This document shows positions 8,018 to 13,197 of a stretch of 13,197 nt of DNA, one piece after another. Made by a program: the position numbers and the translations under genes. How positions within the stretch are numbered: position 1 is the stretch's first letter; every line of letters begins with the position of its first letter. The notes under the pieces were generated by a model that worked only from the letters and a program-made list of their open reading frames with translations, was not told the origin of the DNA and made no database searches. This DNA comes from Bacteroidia bacterium (GTDB lineage Bacteria; Bacteroidota; Bacteroidia; NS11-12g; UBA9320): contig JAKMFK010000037.1 of the NCBI GenBank assembly GCA_022425465.1, forward strand, positions 1 through 13,197, given 5' to 3'.

Positions 8018-8566
8018 ATGGGTCAACATAAAGGAGCAATTATAAAGATATCATCGCTTGATGACCTCGTTTCTGCTCTTAAATCGGGTCTTTATCAAGA
8101 AGCACTCAGCCAGTCTTATGATTTAAAAATTACCGAGGCTGAAATTAAATCCTATATTACTTGGAATTCAAATAGATATACCAGAAACTGTATTGCTAGA
8201 GATGAGCGTTTTGAACTTATACTTTTATGTTGGGAAAAAGGTCAAAAAACAGCAATACATTGTCACAATGAACAAGAGTGTTGGGTAAAGGTTATTCGAG
8301 GTGATTTTGAGGAGTGTTTATATGAGTTTGATGAAGAGATGAATCTGATGAATTACATCAAAACAGACCATGTATTACAAAATCAGGTAACCACCATTAA
8401 TGATTCATGTACCTATCATAGTCTCGAAAATACGTATCATGGAAGAAGCTTGAGTTTACACTTGTATATGAAACCAATATATGAGTGTACTGTATTTGAT
8501 CAAGAGACTAACCAAATTGAAACCAAATCGTTATTTTACGATACGTTCGAAGGGAAGTCCGTTTAG
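8018..8566 (+). CDS. Cysteine dioxygenase type I
   Basis: Cysteine dioxygenase is a non-heme iron cupin enzyme that oxidises cysteine with O2 to cysteine sulfinate in the cytoplasm. Key residues are all visible: substrate-binding Arg56 in NRYTRN, the iron ligands His81 and His83 in AIHCHNEQEC, and His134 in TYHSLEN. Cys88 and Tyr150 (SLHLY) occupy the positions of the Cys93 and Tyr157 that form the thioether cofactor in mammalian CDO. The first pair reads HCH rather than the usual HDH, leaving the ligands unchanged. The 182-residue length is close to other bacterial CDOs. ATG 8018 is the only usable start, because an in-frame TAA lies six bases upstream. It diverges from the decarboxylase gene, and two co-directional genes follow after 133 nt and 57 nt. 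Confidence 0.92.
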   Translation: MGQHKGAIIKISSLDDLVSALKSGLYQEALSQSYDLKITEAEIKSYITWNSNRYTRNCIARDERFELILLCWEKGQKTAIHCHNEQECWVKVIRGDFEECLYEFDEEMNLMNYIKTDHVLQNQVTTINDSCTYHSLENTYHGRSLSLHLYMKPIYECTVFDQETNQIETKSLFYDTFEGKSV

Positions 8567-8652
8567 TAATTGTTTTCTTTTTACATTCAAAGTATGGATA
8601 AAATGGGTATTTCAAGTTTTATCTTTTATAAGGTTACCCAGTGGGGTTTCAA

Positions 8653-8660
8653 TAAATTTG
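8653..8660 (+). promoter_or_regulatory. Possible -7 element before the HAD-family gene
   Basis: TAAATTTG fits TAnnTTTG and lies 39 nt before the ATG at 8700, which would give a leader of about 30 nt. There is no convincing TTTG 17-23 nt upstream, so the call is weak. If real, the HAD and DUF3050 genes could be expressed apart from the cysteine dioxygenase gene. Confidence 0.22.
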
Positions 8661-8699
8661 TAATTTGTATTGAACACCAATATTATTAGAGACAAATAG

Positions 8700-9128
8700 A
8701 TGGATAAGAAAATTTCACTAAAACCTGCTGTAGATGAACAAGGACATTCAGCTAGTCCTCAATTATCCCCTAATGTTAAAAATTATTTAATAGATATTGA
8801 TGGGACCATCACTGATGATGTTCCCAATGAAGATCCTGAGCGGATGAAACATGTTCTACCATACGAAGGTTCTGTAGAGACACTCAATAAGTGGTATGAT
8901 GATGGTCATATTATTACATTTTTTACGTCAAGAACAGAAGAAGTAAGAAAGATAACAGAGGATTGGTTAGACCAACATGGTTATAAATATCATGGATTGT
9001 TGATGAATAAACCAAGAGGGGGAAATTACCATTGGGTAGATAATCACATTGTAAAAGGAACTCGATATCAAGGTGTTTGGGCCGATTTAATCGAAGTAGA
9101 GAAAAAAATTCAGGTTTTCCCTACTTAA
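8700..9128 (+). CDS. Minimal HAD-superfamily hydrolase-like protein, 142 aa
   Basis: This is a small cytoplasmic HAD-fold protein, probably a phosphatase, with unknown substrate. Motif I is IDIDGTITD (31-39, nucleophile Asp32 and acid/base Asp34). Motif II is the FFTSRTEE stretch (74-81). Lys104 in MNKPRGGNYHWVDN is a plausible motif III lysine, and Asp114 is a lone motif IV acid where many HADs have two. No cap domain fits in 142 residues, so it may act on a large or exposed phosphorylated substrate, or as an oligomer. Residues 1-26 are a low-complexity lead-in. Similar Bacteroidota proteins are sometimes labelled phosphoheptose isomerase, which this motif set does not support. It stands between the cysteine dioxygenase and the DUF3050 gene, all on one strand, suggesting shared function. 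Confidence 0.8.
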   Translation: MDKKISLKPAVDEQGHSASPQLSPNVKNYLIDIDGTITDDVPNEDPERMKHVLPYEGSVETLNKWYDDGHIITFFTSRTEEVRKITEDWLDQHGYKYHGLLMNKPRGGNYHWVDNHIVKGTRYQGVWADLIEVEKKIQVFPT

Positions 9129-9160
9129 AGTAGTTAATCTTTCAATCAAAAATTGAGCAT

Positions 9161-9186
9161 TATTGTTTACATATAACTAAACAATA
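9161..9186 (+). promoter_or_regulatory. Perfect 9-bp inverted repeat at the DUF3050 start codon
   Basis: TATTGTTTA (9161-9169) and TAAACAATA (9178-9186) are exact reverse complements separated by 8 nt (CATATAAC). The right arm ends on the A of the ATG. As DNA this is the shape of an operator for a dimeric regulator. As RNA it would be an AU-rich hairpin covering the ribosome landing site. The repeat itself is certain; its role is inferred. Confidence 0.5.
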
Positions 9187-9974
9187 TGAATAGCGTCAAA
9201 CAAGTTGAATACAGTTTAGCTGATCTCAGATATCGTCTTCAAAATCACCCTTTATATCAAAATTTAAAGGATATTAGGGATGTAGAAATTTTCATGAAAA
9301 ATCACGTTTATGCTGTATGGGATTTTATGTCTTTATTAAAAGGATTACAGATGTGTTTGACTTCTGTGAAAGTACCCTGGTTACCAACAGAAAATTCAAA
9401 ATTAGCTCGTTTTATCAATGAAATTGTTGTTGCTGAAGAAAGCGATGTTAATGAAGAAGGAGAGCCTCAAAGTCATTTTCAGATGTACATAGATGCTATG
9501 AGGCAAATAGGAGCAGGCACCGATCAGATTGAACGATTAATTAAATTGATTAGGCAAGGTCATGGGGTTTCTGATGGGTTAGATAATATCTCAATTAATT
9601 CAAAAGTAGCAGCATTTGTTAGGCATACTTTTTCTATAATTAATTCGCAACAACCTCATCTTATTGCCTCTGCTTTTACCTTTGGTCGTGAGGATGTGAT
9701 TCCTGATATGTTTATTGAAATTCTAGATCAATCTGATTGGGAAAACACCAAGTACAACAAGCTTAGATATTACTTAAAACGTCATATCGAATTAGATGGT
9801 GATGACCATGGGCCACTATCATTAATGATGATTGAAGAATTGTGCGGTAACGATAATCAAAAGTGGACAGAAGTCCAAAAAGTTGCTCAAGAATCTTTGC
9901 AACACAGAATTAATCTTTGGGATGCAATTAATCAGAAACTTGAAGAGCGAAAACGAACAACAGAACTAGTATAG
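9186..9974 (+). CDS. DUF3050 family protein, predicted heme-oxygenase-like fold
   Basis: I recognise this as a DUF3050 protein. The family is of unknown function, all-helical and related to heme-oxygenase-fold proteins that include diiron oxidases. Characteristic blocks are [19 protein letters not shown] (37-55), [10 protein letters not shown] (78-87), [10 protein letters not shown] (96-105), [14 protein letters not shown] (163-176) and [16 protein letters not shown] (198-213). Residues in positions suited to metal binding are Glu84/Glu85, His97, Glu169, His200, Asp204 and His208; the HxxxDxxxH spacing resembles the third ligand helix of such oxidases. There is no signal peptide, so it is cytoplasmic. 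It is the last of three plus-strand genes starting with cysteine dioxygenase and lies 57 nt after the HAD gene. An oxidase acting on a sulfur metabolite is possible but unproven. The 262-residue length is normal for the family. Confidence 0.82.
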   Translation: MNSVKQVEYSLADLRYRLQNHPLYQNLKDIRDVEIFMKNHVYAVWDFMSLLKGLQMCLTSVKVPWLPTENSKLARFINEIVVAEESDVNEEGEPQSHFQMYIDAMRQIGAGTDQIERLIKLIRQGHGVSDGLDNISINSKVAAFVRHTFSIINSQQPHLIASAFTFGREDVIPDMFIEILDQSDWENTKYNKLRYYLKRHIELDGDDHGPLSLMMIEELCGNDNQKWTEVQKVAQESLQHRINLWDAINQKLEERKRTTELV

Positions 9975-10014
9975 TTTTCCATAATTGTTAGGGTTATTTA
10001 AAGTAGGAGTTTAT

Positions 10015-10410
10015 TTACTCTCTTAATCTTATCATTCCAAAACTACTTACAAATGCTCCAACAGCATATAACATAATAATAGGCATCGGCGGTCCCCCTT
10101 GATCGTTAGCAATTCCGTGTGCGATATTTGTCAGAATCAAAGCAGTCATTATTAAATAACCGAATAGTACCCTTTTGATATCGGTAATATTACTTAATCG
10201 CCTACAGTTGAGTAAAATAACACCAATTCCTATGCTGTGAACAATAATGACTCGTGTTTGACCAATGATTAAATCTTTAGTATCTGAGGGAATATCAGAA
10301 CTTATCCAAGTTTTGATTGCTTCATCAAAGTTTGGAATCATGCCAATCAATGAAATCCCAATAAGTATATGTACAGTTCCAATTATTGTAAAGATTGTTC
10401 GTGACTTCAT
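10015..10410 (-). CDS. Four-helix integral membrane protein, unknown function, 131 aa
   Basis: I do not recognise a named family. Hydrophobic segments at about residues 6-25, 53-68, 81-100 and 109-127 predict four inner-membrane helices. The loop between the first and second helices (26-52) is polar. The loop after the third carries a short HGIANDQGGPPMP stretch. There is no signal peptide separate from the first helix. It is the last gene of a minus-strand run, 53 nt after the SDR-like gene, and converges on the DUF3050 gene with 40 nt between stops and no clear terminator. Small four-helix proteins of this layout are common beside epimerase-like genes in Bacteroidota, but no function can be given. 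Confidence 0.7.
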   Translation of the reverse strand: MKSRTIFTIIGTVHILIGISLIGMIPNFDEAIKTWISSDIPSDTKDLIIGQTRVIIVHSIGIGVILLNCRRLSNITDIKRVLFGYLIMTALILTNIAHGIANDQGGPPMPIIMLYAVGAFVSSFGMIRLRE

Positions 10411-10463
10411 ACTTAAGCTTGTTTTGGTTTAATGCAATGATACATAAATTAGATTGTTTAATT

Positions 10464-11138
10464 TTATAATGTATTTGCTAATTGGTTAATATCGATGTTT
10501 TCAAGATGCTTTAAATCAGTTGGATAGATTAAGCTTTTAATCATAGCTTGACCGAATCGAGTTGTGGTAGTTATGTTTTTATTTTTCTTCATCCATGGGA
10601 AAAAAGGTTTGAGTAAAACATAACCAATGTTGTACCAGCCTGTACTTGAACGAATGCCTTTTTCAGGAATAATTGCTCCGGGTCTAAACATGTAGGCGTC
10701 CTTAAATCCTTTGTTGAGGATGTAATTTTCAGTTTTACCCTTTACTCTAGCCCACATTGTTTTTCCTTTTTCAGTACTATCTGTATATGAACCTGATACA
10801 TAATTGAATGTCAAATCTTTATTTAATTCATGTAAGATGTCAACTAATTGTTTTGTCAAATCGAAAGTAATTGCAGTGAATTCTTCTTCGCTTTTACCGA
10901 TTGATGAAATTCCCATGCAATGAAAACACGCATCATACCCTTTTAATTCAACTTTGATTGTATGCATCTGAGAAAAATCTGCGATTAAAATTTCATTTAC
11001 TTTTTGGTGGTTAAAATCAAGCGTTGACCGATTGATAAGAAGAATTTTTTTGATAGACGGATGTTCGATGCATTCTAATAAAACACTTTTACCCACCATC
11101 CCAGTTGATCCAGTAATTATGATGTTAAATTGTCGCAT
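10464..11138 (-). CDS. Atypical SDR / NAD(P)-dependent epimerase-like protein
   Basis: This is a Rossmann-fold protein of the extended/atypical SDR group, similar in layout to HTATIP2-like and 'nucleoside-diphosphate-sugar epimerase' proteins. It has no assigned substrate and is cytoplasmic. The nucleotide-binding loop is ITGSTGMVGKS (8-18), and acidic or small residues after the second strand (NRS, 36-38) fit NADP better than NAD. The catalytic region reads YVSGSYTD...MWARVKGKTE: Ser115 or Ser117 and Lys133 are in place, but the usual Tyr four residues before the Lys is Trp129. This may be a family trait, and it makes ordinary SDR chemistry doubtful. A FRPGAI motif (151-156) is typical of the group. 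The 224-residue length is usual. It follows the DUF2490 gene by 27 nt. Confidence 0.82.
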   Translation of the reverse strand: MRQFNIIITGSTGMVGKSVLLECIEHPSIKKILLINRSTLDFNHQKVNEILIADFSQMHTIKVELKGYDACFHCMGISSIGKSEEEFTAITFDLTKQLVDILHELNKDLTFNYVSGSYTDSTEKGKTMWARVKGKTENYILNKGFKDAYMFRPGAIIPEKGIRSSTGWYNIGYVLLKPFFPWMKKNKNITTTTRFGQAMIKSLIYPTDLKHLENIDINQLANTL

Positions 11139-11165
11139 GAAATGGTTTTTTTAAATCGTTAGATT

Positions 11166-11864
11166 TTATTGAATATTATGATGAATACTCAACTGAAGTT
11201 GATTCTTTTCAACAGCATTGGTCGTTTGTGTCATCACGCCGAGTTGAACTTTGAGTTGTTTTTGAATGTAAAAACCCAATGCTGCATATAGTCTGTTTCG
11301 GTCAAATAGTTCTACTTTTTTGTTATTACCTATGTTTCGTTCACCATTAACAAAAAACTCATTATATAGTGCTAGGTATAAGGTATTTTTATCCATTGTT
11401 TTTTGGTTTATTGGAATGTTCAAGAACAAGTTGTAGCGATAACGCGTTCTGAAATCTTGACCCTCAACAAATCGTTGTTCGTAGCGAAAACGATGGTTTG
11501 TGAAGAAACGTTCACCAAATTTTACAGGATATAAAGCTTCTTGATAAATTCTACTCTCTTGCGTGGTTGATTCGTTATTTCCGTATGTTCCAGTGGTAAT
11601 ATGGCCGTATCCCAATGTAAACTTGATATTAGCGTTTTGAGGTTTGTATGTTATTCCACTACGAAGTAGTAATTGTTCTAAGTCGCCCATTAAATTAAAA
11701 TTTCGGTATTGGATATCACCTTGAACTCCCCAAGGACCTTTTTTAATCGTGGTATTGTAAAAATACATGTACCATGCCCCAAGTTTATCTTCATTAATTT
11801 GAGCTCTTCCTTTTGGTGCTAGTCCGATAATTAATAATAGACTAATAATTAAATTCTTTTTCAC
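11166..11864 (-). CDS. DUF2490 outer-membrane beta-barrel protein
   Basis: This is a predicted outer-membrane protein of the DUF2490 family, which has no established function. Residues 1-21 are a signal peptide (MKKNLIISLLLIIGL...GRAQ). The mature part is built of alternating amphipathic strands rich in Tyr and Phe, such as LGAWYMYFYNTTIKKGPWGVQGDIQYRNF, then HRFRYEQRFV and FRTRYRYNLFLNIPI, ending in LQLSIHHNI. The LxxWYMYF opening and RxRYR motifs are typical. The start is GTG, at codon 11864-11862; it is chosen because the MKKN signal peptide begins exactly there. It is the first gene of a minus-strand run with the SDR-like and membrane genes. No Bacteroidota-type promoter was found upstream, but an inverted repeat lies at 11917-11934. 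Confidence 0.85.
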   Translation of the reverse strand: MKKNLIISLLLIIGLAPKGRAQINEDKLGAWYMYFYNTTIKKGPWGVQGDIQYRNFNLMGDLEQLLLRSGITYKPQNANIKFTLGYGHITTGTYGNNESTTQESRIYQEALYPVKFGERFFTNHRFRYEQRFVEGQDFRTRYRYNLFLNIPINQKTMDKNTLYLALYNEFFVNGERNIGNNKKVELFDRNRLYAALGFYIQKQLKVQLGVMTQTTNAVEKNQLQLSIHHNIQ

Positions 11865-11916
11865 AATGATTGAGTTTGATATAATTGTGCTAATTTAATA
11901 CTTCTGTTGAATTATG

Positions 11917-11934
11917 TCCAACTAGAAAGTTGGA
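11917..11934. repeat. 7-bp inverted repeat upstream of the DUF2490 gene
   Basis: TCCAACT (11917-11923) and AGTTGGA (11928-11934) are exact reverse complements around a 4-nt loop, AGAA. It lies 53 nt upstream of the DUF2490 GTG start and just past the end of the minus-strand remnant at 11940. No T-run follows on either strand, so a factor-independent terminator is unlikely. It may be an operator, or the tail hairpin of the decayed gene. Confidence 0.4.
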
Positions 11935-11939
11935 ATCAA

Positions 11940-12084
11940 TCACTCTGTACAATCCTCTAGCTTGTAACCTAGACGATAGATTACCTCATCATACTCACTA
12001 CCCATATGCAGGTTCTTGTGTTCAATCGTTAATACATTTCCGTCGCATTTGTAGGTAGCTAGACCACCAAGTTTAGACACTCCG
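11940..12084 (-). pseudogene. Possible C-terminal remnant of an unknown minus-strand gene
   Basis: An open minus-strand frame ends with TAA-type termination at 11940 and encodes a plausible C-terminal tail (GGLATYKCDGNVLTIEHK, then NLHMGSEYDEVIYRLGYK). I do not recognise it. The frame remains open a little further right, but sequence beyond about 12084 overlaps the glycosidase remnant on the other strand, so only the left part can belong to this gene. No convincing start or signal peptide is present. A Met at 12122 exists but lies within the other remnant. It may be the 3' end of a gene whose front was deleted, or a chance ORF. Confidence 0.3.
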
Positions 12085-12087
12085 CCA

Positions 12088-12492
12088 GGACAGATGTTGA
12101 TAGATGATGGTAAGCAAAGCATTAATATGGAAGACGAAGGATGAAAGACTGCAAATTCTATTAAAACTCAAGCGGCAAGACTGGATTTTACTGATATGCG
12201 TGGTCCAAAAATTGCGGTAGGGATTACCCAAAAAGGGAAACTGATGGTACTGATGGTCAATGGACGGATACGTGAATCTGTTGGAGCCACTCACCTTGAT
12301 ATGGCACAAATTATGGAACAGTATGGTATGTCCAAAGCCATGGGTTTTGATCCTGGAGGGAGTAGCACTTTGGTTATAGATGGTAGTGTGATGAATATTT
12401 CCCCATACAACAAGAAATATGAGGAAGACATTTATTCGTTATCGCCCGAGTCTCGTTTTGTTGCCAATGCAATTATGGGGTATTTGAATTAG
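12088..12492 (+). pseudogene. Broken C-terminal part of a phosphodiester glycosidase (NAGPA-like domain)
   Basis: The region from about 12145 to the TAA at 12490-12492 encodes the latter half of a phosphodiester glycosidase family domain: RGPKIAVGITQKGKLMVLMVNGR, then a helix, GFDPGGSSTLVIDGSVMN, and RFVANAIMGYLN. In the same frame, similarity appears to continue upstream across a TGA at 12142-12144 (QMLIDDGK...NMEDEG, stop, KTANS), so the copy carries an in-frame nonsense codon. A TAG at 12052 and loss of similarity before about 12088 show that the N-terminal half and any signal peptide are missing. The usual DGGGSST signature reads DPGGSST. The ATG at 12196 cuts into the domain and has no ribosome site, so an intact shorter gene is unlikely. 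Confidence 0.72.
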
Positions 12493-12596
12493 TTACTCGC
12501 CGATGAGGAATGTTCTGACTGCTGTATTAGCTTAAATAGTTTCATAATAATTAAATAATATTTGAGTATAATTGTTTAAAATTAAATCGAAAAGAT
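12493..12596. other. Intergenic stretch after the glycosidase remnant
   Basis: This is AT-rich sequence between the remnant stop and the next gene. It contains TTTG at 12561-12564 and TATAATTG at 12567-12574, but their spacing does not make a promoter of the known type. I see no RNA gene, repeat or terminator. Together with the two remnants it makes 11865-12596 a stretch of over 700 nt with no intact gene. Confidence 0.4.
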
Positions 12597-12881
12597 ATGA
12601 AAAATATGCTTGTAGTTGCAAAACTAAGCGAAGGAAGCTTTGAGAAATTCATGAGTTTCATGAAATCTGAAGAGGGGATAAATGAAAGAAGAAAAGTTGC
12701 AGATTTAACTAAAACTCTAGGTACAGTATCTCCTGATAAGAGTGCAGTTATGTTTAAGATTTCTGTTCACGATGAAAATGCACTCAACTCTTTCTTAGAT
12801 GGATCAAATCCAGTCTCAAAACCTATTTGGGATGAGGTTTTGGAAAGTTATGAGATTTTTGAGATAAATAAAGTGTCATAG
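12597..12881 (+). CDS. Small alpha+beta protein, possibly dimeric-barrel type, 94 aa
   Basis: I do not recognise a named family. The predicted order is a strand (NMLVVAKLS, 3-11), a helix (SFEKFMSFMKS, 14-24), a short basic helix (NERRKVA), strands around 37-45 and 50-57 (SAVMFKISV), a helix (NALNSFLDG), and a final WDEVLESYEIFEI stretch (78-90). This beta-alpha-beta-beta-alpha-beta layout resembles ferredoxin-like dimeric alpha+beta barrel proteins, which include small monooxygenases and stress-response proteins. There are no cysteines, membrane segments or signal peptide, so it is cytoplasmic. The start is set by the first Met after an AT-rich leader; a second Met at residue 4 is an alternative. 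It stands alone, downstream of the glycosidase remnant. Confidence 0.72.
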   Translation: MKNMLVVAKLSEGSFEKFMSFMKSEEGINERRKVADLTKTLGTVSPDKSAVMFKISVHDENALNSFLDGSNPVSKPIWDEVLESYEIFEINKVS

Positions 12882-13113
12882 ATAGACCAAAGATATAAGG
12901 GTTCTTTTCTCAAGTTAGAAACCCAAAAAGAAAATTGGTGAAGGGTGTCGAACTACTTCAATTCTTTATCATTATCTAACACAGTAATTTAGTCACCTAA
13001 AAAAAACTTAGCAGAAACATTTTTTGGTGGACTCCAAGCTGGTCCGTGGTGCTGAAAAGTTTGACTGCTTAATAATCACTTTATTTTAATTGCTTTATAA
13101 ACAGCATTTGAGA
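12882..13113. other. Gene-free stretch before the partial gene
   Basis: I see no coding frame, tRNA or known RNA here. Two weak foldable elements exist. GGGTT (12899-12903) pairs with AACCC (12920-12924) around a long loop just after the 94-aa gene and may aid its termination, though no T-run follows. An imperfect repeat pairs CACC plus an A-run (from about 12994) with a T-run plus GGTG (about 13020-13028), with an unpaired T. Neither is strong enough for a specific call. Confidence 0.35.
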
Positions 13114-13197
13114 ATGAAAAAAATCGTTTTTATTTTATTTCTAGTCTTTATTGACTATTCATTACAAGCTCAATTAGATAGCATAATTGATCAAGGA
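13114..13197 (+). CDS. N-terminus of an exported protein, cut by the window end
   Basis: Twenty-eight codons are visible, running in frame off the window. They begin with a clear signal peptide, MKKIVFILFLVFIDYSLQAQ, with a likely cleavage after QA before QLDSIIDQG. This type of start is typical of secreted or outer-membrane proteins of Bacteroidota. Nothing of the mature domain beyond nine residues is present, so no function can be assigned. The upstream stretch has no good promoter match. Confidence 0.65.
   Translation, partial: MKKIVFILFLVFIDYSLQAQLDSIIDQG

Noticed and set aside
7895..8029. Upstream ATG at 8029 giving a 506-residue decarboxylase
   Set aside because: It would overlap the dioxygenase start by 12 nt, leave no room for divergent promoters, and add 45 residues with no resemblance to the family. 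The Met at 7894 gives a length and N-terminus closer to known members.
8031..8036. AAGGAG, a strong Shine-Dalgarno-like sequence just inside the cysteine dioxygenase gene
   Set aside because: No ATG, GTG or TTG follows in frame at suitable spacing (only ATT and ATA), and this phylum relies little on such sites.
8604..8640. TGGGTA ... TACCCA repeat between the dioxygenase and HAD genes
   Set aside because: Six base pairs around a 25-nt loop is weak and easily due to chance; no T-run follows.
9121..9133. CTACTT-A-AAGTAG palindrome across the HAD gene stop codon
   Set aside because: The centre is too short for a stable hairpin and most of it is coding; there is no T-run, so it is not convincing as a terminator.
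12073..12309. Minus-strand 78-residue ORF across the glycosidase remnant
   Set aside because: It is the shadow of the plus-strand remnant; the translation has no domain-like pattern and no start signal.
12882..13113. Possible tRNA or small RNA gene in the gap before the last gene
   Set aside because: A TCGAAC string is present at about 12948-12953, but no cloverleaf arms or tRNA consensus surround it.
1..13197. CRISPR array, insertion sequence, attachment site or phage genes
   Set aside because: No regularly spaced repeats, transposase or integrase motifs, or terminal inverted repeats were found on either strand.

Overview
The window is AT-rich DNA from a member of the Bacteroidota, most likely a flavobacterium-like or related marine/free-living lineage. 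The evidence is a type IX secretion system plug protein (DUF5103 family), a LytS/LytTR pair of the type common in this phylum, a long QueA variant with an insert, a DUF2490 outer-membrane protein, signal peptides ending in AxxQ-like sites, and a promoter of the phylum-specific TTTG / TAnnTTTG type (about 2868-2900). I cannot name the genus from sequence alone.

Layout. Positions 34-231 hold a small putative exported peptide gene. Positions 303-2838 are a tightly overlapping run of a membrane LytS-type histidine kinase, a LytTR response regulator and a two-domain MazG nucleotide pyrophosphohydrolase. Positions 2917-4179 encode the secretion plug protein behind its own promoter. DprA (4220-5320) follows and overlaps the GTG start of a QueA-family enzyme (5317-6498). 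Facing it is a PLP-dependent decarboxylase (6509-7894, minus) that looks like cysteine sulfinate decarboxylase. Diverging from that is a run of three plus-strand genes: a type I cysteine dioxygenase (8018-8566), a minimal HAD protein (8700-9128) and a DUF3050 heme-oxygenase-fold protein (9186-9974). A minus-strand run then encodes a DUF2490 outer-membrane protein, an SDR-like NAD(P)-binding protein and a four-helix membrane protein (read from 11864 down to 10015). Positions 11935-12492 hold two gene remnants that meet head to head, one of them the interrupted C-terminal half of a phosphodiester glycosidase. A small alpha+beta protein (12597-12881), a gene-free stretch and the first 28 codons of an exported protein (13114 to the window end) finish the window.

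How the genes fit together. The most coherent functional unit is 6509-9974. Cysteine dioxygenase makes cysteine sulfinate, and the divergent decarboxylase carries residues expected of enzymes that turn it into hypotaurine, so the pair reads as a bacterial (hypo)taurine pathway. The two co-directional genes of unknown function downstream, a HAD protein and a DUF3050 protein with metal-ligand-like residues, are candidates for later steps. That last point is inference. The rest of the window is mostly housekeeping (nucleotide sanitation, DNA uptake/recombination, tRNA modification) plus cell-envelope and signalling genes.
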